In this document: positions 1 through 5,416 of the stretch, piece by piece | Layout of the letters: each line of letters opens with the position of its first letter | How positions within the stretch are numbered: the first letter of the stretch is position 1 | Origin: Alistipes sp. | GTDB taxonomy: Bacteria; Bacteroidota; Bacteroidia; Bacteroidales; Rikenellaceae | Assembly: GCA_017555105.1 (NCBI GenBank) | Contig: JAFZHB010000019.1 | Coordinates: 22,561 to 86,560 of the forward strand | Direction of reading: 5' to 3' | Length of the DNA: 64,000 bases | Made by a program: the position numbers and the translations under genes | The notes under the pieces: model-generated | The model's database searches: none | What the model saw: the letters and a program-made list of their open reading frames with translations, nothing else | Told to the model about the DNA's origin: nothing

Positions 1-1
1 G

Positions 2-139
2 CTGAACCTGCGCCGCTTCGGCAAGAAGGGATCGCAGAATATCAATGACTACGAAAACTCGGGTCAGAATGGCTTCGGACCACACGGCCGAATGATGGGG
101 CCTCCTCCGGGAGGTGGCGGTGTGTTCAGAGCACATTAA
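2..139 (+). CDS. C-terminal end of an outer-membrane protein (partial)
   Basis: Only the last 45 codons and the stop are inside the window, so the gene begins upstream. The tail is NLRRFGKKGSQNINDYENSG followed by a Gly/Pro-rich end, MMGPPPGGGG, and VFRAH. Gly/Pro-rich ends of this kind occur in Bacteroidetes TonB-receptor-like outer-membrane beta-barrel proteins, which is the basis of the tentative call. No domain is left to confirm it. Two strong hairpins follow the stop, so it is the last gene of its transcript. Confidence 0.45.
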   Translation: MNLRRFGKKGSQNINDYENSGQNGFGPHGRMMGPPPGGGGVFRAH

Positions 140-154
140 GTTCTGATACACGAG

Positions 155-235
155 GGGAGGTCGGGCGTGCTGCTCGACCTCCCACCTTCCAAGCATCAGG
201 GGAGACCTCTTTGAGGCCTCCCCTGATCTTTTTTT
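155..235 (+). terminator. Double hairpin with Rho-independent terminator
   Basis: A perfect 9-bp hairpin (155-163 with 175-183) is followed by a second stem, ATCAGGGGAG pairing with CTCCCCTGAT (195-227), and then a run of seven T (229-235). It ends the partial gene at the left edge. The ribD-like gene is convergent and stops just beyond it. Confidence 0.85.
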
Positions 236-251
236 GTCGCCGTGTTGTGTG

Positions 252-1280
252 CTAAAAGAGGTGCTTGTTGATCTGCAATACCTTCTCGCTGAGGGCAGGA
301 TACACCGCTACCTCGACTCCCGCACGACGCAGCGTGTAAGCCCCCTCGCAGCAGACAAAGCAGGCGGGCTCGTAGCAGGCGAAGACCACGCGGGCAAAGC
401 CGTGGCGCAGGATCAGCTGCGTGCAGCTTTCGGGCTCGCTGGCGCGCTTCGAGCAGGGCTCCATCGAGGTGTAGATCGTAGCACCGCGCAGCGATACACC
501 GGCCGCTTCGGCCTTGATAACGGCCTCCTGCTCGGCATGGTGTGTGGCGGAACTTTCGTGTGTGTACCCCGTAAATCGCTCGCCCGAGGGGGTGATGATC
601 AGCGCACCCACGCGGTAACAACTCTGCGAGATCGGGCAGTTGCGGCTCACGGCAATCGCCTCGCTGAGGGCAGCGCAATCCTCCGTGCTGCGGTCCGGTT
701 TTAGACGATAGGTGCGCACCTCCATACCGTCGAGCAGCTCCTCCTCGGGGTCGATGCCGTTCGAGGGGGTGAAGCAGTAGTGTGCTCCGCCCAAGGCCTC
801 GCCGACGGTGATGGTGGGGTTGATCGCTTCGCGTACCACATCAGCCAGCCCCTCCTCGACAAAGAGTGCGAGGATCTCCGCTCCACCCTCGACCATCAGA
901 CGCGTGATGCCGCGGCGCTCGAGCTCGGTCACGATGCGAGCCGCCGTGATAGGCACCGGAGAGAGAATCACCTCGGCTAACCCATCGAGCCGCGGCAGAG
1001 GCTGCGTGGAGAAGACGATGCGACGGGCGTCTCCGACGGTGAAGAAACGCGATTCGGGCGAGAGATCTCCCGAGCGTGTCACGGTGACGCGCACCGGCAC
1101 CCCCTTGAGCGAGGGGTTGTCGCGGCGGACGGTTTCAGCACCCACCAAGATTGCCTCCTGCTCGCTGCGCAGGCGGTGTACGGCAGCCCAATCGGCCTCG
1201 GTGGAGAGGATCAGGCGTTCGGGGGTTTGGTCGTCGAGGTAGCCGTCGGCGGAACGGGCAAAGGAGAGGGTTACTTGCAT
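252..1280 (-). CDS. ribD: RibD-like bifunctional pyrimidine reductase/deaminase with inverted domain order
   Basis: The 342-residue protein combines the two activities that follow GTP cyclohydrolase II in riboflavin synthesis. Residues about 1-200 look like the RibD C-terminal, DHFR-like reductase: ADGYLD at 11-16, ILVGAETVRRDNPSL near 44-58 and VEGGAE at 130-135. Residues about 205-342 look like the zinc cytidine-deaminase fold: HAE at 248-250 and PCS(x9)C at 275-286, matching the H(A/V)E and PCxxxxxxxxxC zinc ligands of RibD. Canonical RibD has the deaminase first and the reductase second, so this order is reversed. The start codon overlaps the end of the upstream phosphoesterase gene by 10 bp, which suggests translational coupling. 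No other rib gene is adjacent. It could instead be a specialised pyrimidine-modifying enzyme. Confidence 0.75.
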   Translation of the reverse strand: MQVTLSFARSADGYLDDQTPERLILSTEADWAAVHRLRSEQEAILVGAETVRRDNPSLKGVPVRVTVTRSGDLSPESRFFTVGDARRIVFSTQPLPRLDGLAEVILSPVPITAARIVTELERRGITRLMVEGGAEILALFVEEGLADVVREAINPTITVGEALGGAHYCFTPSNGIDPEEELLDGMEVRTYRLKPDRSTEDCAALSEAIAVSRNCPISQSCYRVGALIITPSGERFTGYTHESSATHHAEQEAVIKAEAAGVSLRGATIYTSMEPCSKRASEPESCTQLILRHGFARVVFACYEPACFVCCEGAYTLRRAGVEVAVYPALSEKVLQINKHLF

Positions 1281-2422
1281 GATTTGAGTGTTATCAGGGT
1301 GAGTTCAGGTGCAGCACCGATGCGCATGGGATAGCCCACATAGCCGATGCCGTCGTTGACATAGAGCGTGCGATCGTTGAGGTCATAGCGACCGCTCCAA
1401 TGCTCATAAAGCCACGCTGCGGGTGACCACGAACGACCTTCGCCGAGTGGGATCTTGAGCTGCATGGCGTGGGTGTGCCCCGAGAGGGTCAGGTCGCCAA
1501 AGCCACGGGCGAGCACCTCCTTCCAAAGTTGCGGCACATGCACCAGGGTCAGGTTGTAGAGTCGGTTATCTACCCCACTGTAAGCCTCCTCGCCTCCCAT
1601 AAAGGGGAGATCGGCCTTGTGGCGTTGCTTCCAATGGGTGGGATCGTAGGCCAATCCCGTGAGCGAGATCGAATCCGAGCCGCGTACCAGATAGTTGGTG
1701 CTATTCTCGATCACTTGCCACCCCATCGCCTTTTGGCGGGCGACGAGCTGTCGAGTGCTCTCCTCGGGGGAGAGGCGTCTCTGCTTGCGAATGTAGGGGC
1801 CCACATCGTGGTTGCCCAGGACTGAATAGACGGGAGCCTCGATCTGCTGCAGGAGCTGCATAGCGCTGCTGTCGAGCTCCGAGTAACGGATGCTGACCAG
1901 GTCGCCCGTGAAGCAGACCAGGTCGGGCTTGGCGGCGTTGATCTGCTCGATCAGTGCTCCCACCTCACCCTCGAGATCGACCAGCGTGCCGAGGTGCAGG
2001 TCCGAAATGTGTGCAATCCGCAATCCGTCAAAGGCGGCAGGCAGACGATCCGAACAGATCTCTACCTCCGTTACGCGCAGTGCCTTGCGGCCTACGAATG
2101 CCCCCCATAGGAAGAGCCCGGCAACGGCTGCCGTAGCGATGATTCCCAGAAGGCGCACGCCGAGTGCGGAGGCGGTAAGCAGGATCAGGCGTGTGGCGAT
2201 GTAGAGCAACCACCCCCAGGTGCTCCACATGAAGAGGTGCATCGTGGCGGGGGTGTTGTCGATCAGCAGGCCGAGCAGTGTAGTGAGCAGCGGCCACACA
2301 TCGAGCAGCAACAGCACGATGATCCGCAGGGTCATGCGGCGACCCTGCAGCTGCCAACGACGGAGATCGTAGGCGGCACAGATCGAGATCAGAAACAGAA
2401 AGAGTAGTAAAAACATACGCAT
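1271..2422 (-). CDS. Membrane-anchored calcineurin-like metallophosphoesterase
   Basis: From ATG 2422 the product is 383 residues. Four hydrophobic segments fill roughly the first 110 residues (MRMFLLLFLFLISIC, then three more). A YkuE/YaeI-type phosphoesterase domain follows: DLH at 141-143, GD at 173-174, GNHD at 203-206 and GHTH at 315-318, the usual dinuclear metal ligands. Family members hydrolyse phosphoesters at the membrane; the substrate here is unknown. The frame stays open another 54 codons upstream, but that stretch is not protein-like. A TATATTTG promoter element sits 17 nt before 2422 on the minus strand, which decides the start. The gene overlaps ribD by 10 bp and diverges from the porin gene. 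Confidence 0.85.
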   Translation of the reverse strand: MRMFLLLFLFLISICAAYDLRRWQLQGRRMTLRIIVLLLLDVWPLLTTLLGLLIDNTPATMHLFMWSTWGWLLYIATRLILLTASALGVRLLGIIATAAVAGLFLWGAFVGRKALRVTEVEICSDRLPAAFDGLRIAHISDLHLGTLVDLEGEVGALIEQINAAKPDLVCFTGDLVSIRYSELDSSAMQLLQQIEAPVYSVLGNHDVGPYIRKQRRLSPEESTRQLVARQKAMGWQVIENSTNYLVRGSDSISLTGLAYDPTHWKQRHKADLPFMGGEEAYSGVDNRLYNLTLVHVPQLWKEVLARGFGDLTLSGHTHAMQLKIPLGEGRSWSPAAWLYEHWSGRYDLNDRTLYVNDGIGYVGYPMRIGAAPELTLITLKSCK

Positions 2423-2439
2423 CGTGCGATTTGCATCTA

Positions 2440-2447
2440 CAAATATA
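2440..2447 (-). promoter_or_regulatory. -7 element of the phosphoesterase promoter
   Basis: On the minus strand TATATTTG fits the Bacteroidetes -7 consensus TAnnTTTG. It lies 17 nt upstream of the ATG at 2422, predicting a 5' leader of about a dozen bases. The -33 region is only T-rich, not a clean TTTG. Confidence 0.55.
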
Positions 2448-2617
2448 GTACTTTTTGTGGAAAAAAGTGTTGCGATGCGATCTGTTGCCTCGCAAAGCGT
2501 GGCAGGCGTAGATCGGTGGTGTTGGTTTTGGCATATATCTTGCAAAAAATCCGACGAAACATGCCGCAAGGCGAAAACAAACAAAACAAGCGAAACAACA
2601 CCAATTCAATTCAACTT

Positions 2618-3943
2618 ATGAAACGATTTAGACTTTTATTAATGGCTTTGTTGCCCGCCCTGACGGCTTCGGCACAAAACACGGCTGACGGACAAGGCGA
2701 GAACTACTCGCCGACGGTCTATCTGATTGCGGTCGAGGAGATGATCGATGCGGGGAACTCCTGCGACCAGCTCGAAACGATGCAGCTGGCCACACAGGAC
2801 TACCATGAGACCCATCGTGTCGGTTTCCAGCAGCCGCAGAAACCGCAGTTCCTCTTCAGCACGCCGAACAACAAATACTCGTTGGCGCTCGGCGGTTTTA
2901 TCGCCCTGCGTGGTACTTATGACTTCGACGGCATCTCCGACAATCGCGACTTTGTCCCCTACAACATCCCGCTGACGGCTACCTACAACAATCGCCAACA
3001 GCTGCTGATGGATGCCTCGACCTCGCGCCTCTATTTTAAGGGTATAGCCAACACCTCCCTGCTGGGTCGCGTGGTGGTCTACCTCGATGCCGACTTCCGC
3101 GGTAGCGGTCAGACGAACAGCTACAATCCGCGTCTGCGCTCGGCCTACCTCGCCTTTAAGGGCTTCACCTTCGGACGCGATGTGACGACCTTCTGCGACC
3201 TGACGGCTGCGCCGACGACGATCGACTTCCAGGGTCCGAATGCCTACAACTTCAACTTTGCGACGATGATCCGCTACGAGCTCTCGTTGGACGATGCACA
3301 CTGGATGATGGGTGTGGCAGCCGAGATGCCCTCCGTGTCGGGAACCTATAACGCGAACTTCCTCGAGATGCGCCAACGCGTGCCCGACTTCCCGCTCTAT
3401 GTGCAGTATGCCTGGGGTGCATCGCGCGACAGCCACCTGCGTGCTTCGGCCGTGCTGCGTAATATGTATGTGCGCAATGTGGTCGATGCTCGCAATAAGA
3501 GCCTCTTCGGCTGGGGCGTGCAGTTTAGCGGTACGATCGGCGCTACGCCGTGGTTGCGCTTCTTTATGAATGGCGTCTATGGTAAGGGTATTACTCCCTA
3601 CATCCAGGATCTGACCGGCTCGGGGCTCGACTTCCTGCCCGACCAGGCCGGCACGGAGATCAAGGTGATGCCGATGTGGGGCTGGCAGGCTGCAGCGCAG
3701 ATCAACCTCTCGGAGCGGATGTTCCTCTCGGGTGGCTATTCGATGGTGAGCGTCGATCGTGAGAAGGGCTACTCGTTTGCCGATGAGTATAAGCAGGGTC
3801 GCTACGCCTTCGGAAATATCTTCTATTCGCTCACGCCGCGTTGTGCGATCGGAGCCGAGTTCCTCTACGGCGCGCGTAAGAATATGGATAGCGTCAAGAG
3901 CAACGCCCACCGCATCAACCTGCAGATTCAGTATCACTTCTAA
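2618..3943 (+). CDS. Outer-membrane porin (DcaP/OprP-like beta-barrel)
   Basis: A 441-residue protein with a clear signal peptide (MKRFRLLLMALLPALTASA, cleavage before QN) and a beta-barrel pattern of alternating aromatic and polar residues, ending in YHF, the terminal aromatic typical of outer-membrane barrels. The segments SLALGGFIALRGTYDFDG and SRLYFKG resemble DcaP-like or phosphate-selective porin families. It would allow passive uptake of small, probably anionic, solutes; the substrate is not evident. The open frame extends to 2516, but ATG 2618 starts the signal peptide and is chosen. It is transcribed away from the phosphoesterase gene and followed by its own terminator, so it is probably monocistronic. 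Confidence 0.75.
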   Translation: MKRFRLLLMALLPALTASAQNTADGQGENYSPTVYLIAVEEMIDAGNSCDQLETMQLATQDYHETHRVGFQQPQKPQFLFSTPNNKYSLALGGFIALRGTYDFDGISDNRDFVPYNIPLTATYNNRQQLLMDASTSRLYFKGIANTSLLGRVVVYLDADFRGSGQTNSYNPRLRSAYLAFKGFTFGRDVTTFCDLTAAPTTIDFQGPNAYNFNFATMIRYELSLDDAHWMMGVAAEMPSVSGTYNANFLEMRQRVPDFPLYVQYAWGASRDSHLRASAVLRNMYVRNVVDARNKSLFGWGVQFSGTIGATPWLRFFMNGVYGKGITPYIQDLTGSGLDFLPDQAGTEIKVMPMWGWQAAAQINLSERMFLSGGYSMVSVDREKGYSFADEYKQGRYAFGNIFYSLTPRCAIGAEFLYGARKNMDSVKSNAHRINLQIQYHF

Positions 3944-3951
3944 CAAACCGA

Positions 3952-3985
3952 CGGGGAAGATCGAAAAAGGTCTTCCCTGTTGTTT
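3952..3985 (+). terminator. Terminator after the porin gene
   Basis: CGGGGAAGA (3952-3960) pairs with TCTTCCCTG (3971-3979) with one G-U pair, followed by the T-rich TTGTTTG. Confidence 0.7.
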
Positions 3986-4051
3986 GAATAGCATTTTCGT
4001 GCGGCTATAAGTCTTGCTTATATGCCTATCGAAATGTTTGATCGTTTTTTG

Positions 4052-4082
4052 TTTGTTTAATAAAATTTTAATTCTATTTTTG
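4052..4082 (+). promoter_or_regulatory. Consensus promoter of the rubrerythrin gene
   Basis: TTTG (4052-4055), a 19-bp spacer and TATTTTTG (4075-4082) match the Bacteroidetes -33/-7 promoter exactly. The predicted start near 4087 gives a leader of about 40 nt before ATG 4129. Confidence 0.8.
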
Positions 4083-4128
4083 TCCTCGGAAAACAAAATA
4101 AACACAACCAATAACAGAACACAAGATT

Positions 4129-4707
4129 ATGGAAAAGAGCTTAAAAGGTACCCGTACCGAGCAGAATTTGTTGAAGTCGTTTGCTGGTGAGAGCCAGGCA
4201 CGCACGCGCTACACCTTCTTTTCGAGCGTAGCCAAGAAGGAGGGTTACGAGCAGATCGCCGCCCTCTTTATGGAGACGGCCGAGCAGGAGAAGGAGCACG
4301 CAAAGCGTTTCTTTAAGTTCCTCGAGGGTGGTGACCTGGAGATCACGGCAACCTACCCCGCAGGTAAGATCGGCACGACGGCCGAGAACCTCCTCGCTGC
4401 CGCTATGGGCGAGAAGGAGGAGTGGTCGGAGATGTATCCCGAGTTCGCTAAGGTAGCCGAGGAGGAGGGCTTCCCCGCTGTGGCTGCTGCTTTCAAGAAT
4501 ATCGCAAAGGTTGAGGCCGAGCACGAGCGTCGCTACCTGAAGCTGCTGAGCCGCATCACCGACGGTGATTTCTTCCACCGCGATGGTAAGATCTGGTGGC
4601 AGTGCCGCAACTGCGGTTTCATCATCGAGGCTGAGGATGCTCCGAAGGCTTGCCCCGCTTGCCTCCACCCGCAGGCCTACTTCGAGCCGATGAAGGAGAA
4701 CTACTAG
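4129..4707 (+). CDS. rbr: Rubrerythrin
   Basis: A 192-residue non-haem iron peroxidase that reduces hydrogen peroxide in the cytoplasm of anaerobes, using electrons passed through its rubredoxin domain. The N-terminal ferritin-like four-helix domain carries ESQARTRY (21-28), EQEKEH (52-57) and VEAEHERR (128-135), supplying the diiron ligands. The C-terminal rubredoxin domain has CxxC at 159/162 and CxxC at 175/178. Length and domain order are those of classical rubrerythrin. It has its own consensus promoter and terminator, so it is a single-gene unit. It marks the organism as an anaerobe with oxidative-stress defence. Confidence 0.96.
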   Translation: MEKSLKGTRTEQNLLKSFAGESQARTRYTFFSSVAKKEGYEQIAALFMETAEQEKEHAKRFFKFLEGGDLEITATYPAGKIGTTAENLLAAAMGEKEEWSEMYPEFAKVAEEEGFPAVAAAFKNIAKVEAEHERRYLKLLSRITDGDFFHRDGKIWWQCRNCGFIIEAEDAPKACPACLHPQAYFEPMKENY

Positions 4708-4728
4708 TAGAAGAGATCATTTAAGGAG

Positions 4729-4774
4729 ATTAGGGAAGTTAGGGAGAAAGTCCTTGACTTCCCTAAATCTTTTC
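4729..4774 (+). terminator. Terminator after rubrerythrin
   Basis: TTAGGGAAGT (4730-4739) pairs with ACTTCCCTAA (4757-4766), followed by ATCTTTT. Confidence 0.75.
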
Positions 4775-4792
4775 AGGGACTCTAAACGGCGT

Positions 4793-4847
4793 AATTTTGA
4801 ATTTTAAATTTTGAATTTGCCCTCTTTCACTATCTTTACCTTCGCTT
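4793..4847 (+). repeat. A/T-rich direct repeat, copy 1 (left flank of first lipoprotein cassette)
   Basis: Repeated AATTTTGAA-type words (4793-4818) are followed after 6 bp by a 23-bp string (4825-4847, core CACTATCTTTACCTTCG). The same two parts, in the same order and orientation, recur at 8056-8115, where the 23-bp string is identical. The A/T-rich part alone recurs at 46297-46328. The string contains TATCTTTA, which resembles a -7 promoter element. Confidence 0.7.
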
Positions 4848-4876
4848 TGTAAGCACTACTTCCTTTTGTAACAAGA

Positions 4877-4907
4877 GCGTATCTGACCATTAGATACGCT
4901 TTTTTTT
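4877..4907 (+). terminator. Strong terminator of unknown transcript
   Basis: GCGTATCT (4877-4884) pairs perfectly with AGATACGC (4892-4899), followed by eight T. It lies about 100 bp beyond the rubrerythrin terminator with no ORF in front of it. It may end a short RNA starting near 4844 or act as a backup terminator. Confidence 0.75.
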
Positions 4908-4929
4908 GTGCAATATCCCCGCGTGAGTG

Positions 4930-4960
4930 TTTGTTCGTTCCGAAAAAGTTTGTAATTTTG
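4930..4960 (+). promoter_or_regulatory. Consensus promoter of rod-shaped RNA/peptide-lipoprotein locus
   Basis: TTTG (4930-4933), a 19-bp spacer and TAATTTTG (4953-4960) are a full match to the Bacteroidetes promoter. Transcription should begin near 4965, just before the structured region. Confidence 0.8.
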
Positions 4961-4965
4961 TCTTA

Positions 4966-5215
4966 CCGAGTGGTTAAATCCCCTCGGAGACATATTACGA
5001 AAGTGTTTTTCGCTTTTGTCCTAAGTAGGAAATGTGGAAGTTTTCAAAAACTGAAGGGCGAACGAACAGCACTCATTTCTTGTATATGTATGGCATGTGG
5101 CGTATTCTATGCCCATACCCTGCATTACAGGTGTGGGGTATTGCATCGTTTGTTTCAGTTTAGGTCTTTCCACAACCTCCTACTTGATAAACGAAAATCA
5201 GCTCCACACTTTCTG
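4966..5215 (+). ncRNA. Candidate long rod-shaped structured RNA or 5' leader
   Basis: This stretch of about 250 nt starts at a consensus promoter and has no convincing ORF. Its two halves pair into one long hairpin. The paired segments are 4999-5006 with 5206-5213, 5007-5012 with 5192-5197, 5015-5020 with 5186-5191, 5023-5030 with 5178-5185, 5033-5040 with 5167-5174, 5048-5055 with 5154-5161 and 5059-5064 with 5147-5152. Together these give about 50 pairs with a few G-U pairs, separated by small bulges and internal loops. A small 5' hairpin (CCGAG with CTCGG, about 4966-4994) comes first. The shape recalls 6S RNA, but no T-run terminator follows, so it may instead be the leader of the peptide gene at 5273 or a folded inverted-repeat element. 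Identity is unproven. Confidence 0.5.
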
Positions 5216-5272
5216 TTTATATAAAAAATCACCGTTCGAGGAGTTGGCGCGGTAACCTAAACTTTTTTAACC

Positions 5273-5404
5273 ATGAAAAAGAGTTATGTTGTACCCGAAG
5301 CAGAGATTTTAGAGGTACTAGTTGAGCAGGGTTTTGCAGGCACGACCGGTGGCTCAGGTGGTGGCGAAGATCTTGGTGGCGGCACGGAAGGTGACGAGTG
5401 GTAA
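5273..5404 (+). CDS. Small peptide gene upstream of lipoprotein (43 residues)
   Basis: The peptide starts MKKSYVVPEAEILEVLVEQG, continues FAGTTGG, and ends in a Gly/Asp/Glu-rich tail closing with DEW. It has no signal peptide or membrane segment. A second small gene at 43404 encodes a peptide of the same design: M-K, then Y, a Pro, an acidic/aliphatic helix ending V-E-x-G-F-A, and a C-terminal Trp. It too sits directly before a fimbrillin-like lipoprotein. The stop is only 12 nt before the lipoprotein start. I know of similar short conserved peptides in Bacteroidales but no established function. It could be a regulator, chaperone, substrate or peptide precursor. Confidence 0.7.
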   Translation: MKKSYVVPEAEILEVLVEQGFAGTTGGSGGGEDLGGGTEGDEW

Positions 5405-5416
5405 AACGAGAGAACT

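Noticed and set aside
4966-4996. CCGAGTGGTTAAAT, resembling the D arm of tRNA-Ser or tRNA-Leu
   Set aside because: No acceptor stem, anticodon arm or T arm follows; only the small CCGAG/CTCGG hairpin is formed.
4931-5224. 97-codon open frame over the structured RNA
   Set aside because: It would start inside the promoter spacer, and its sequence looks random. The region is better explained by RNA pairing.
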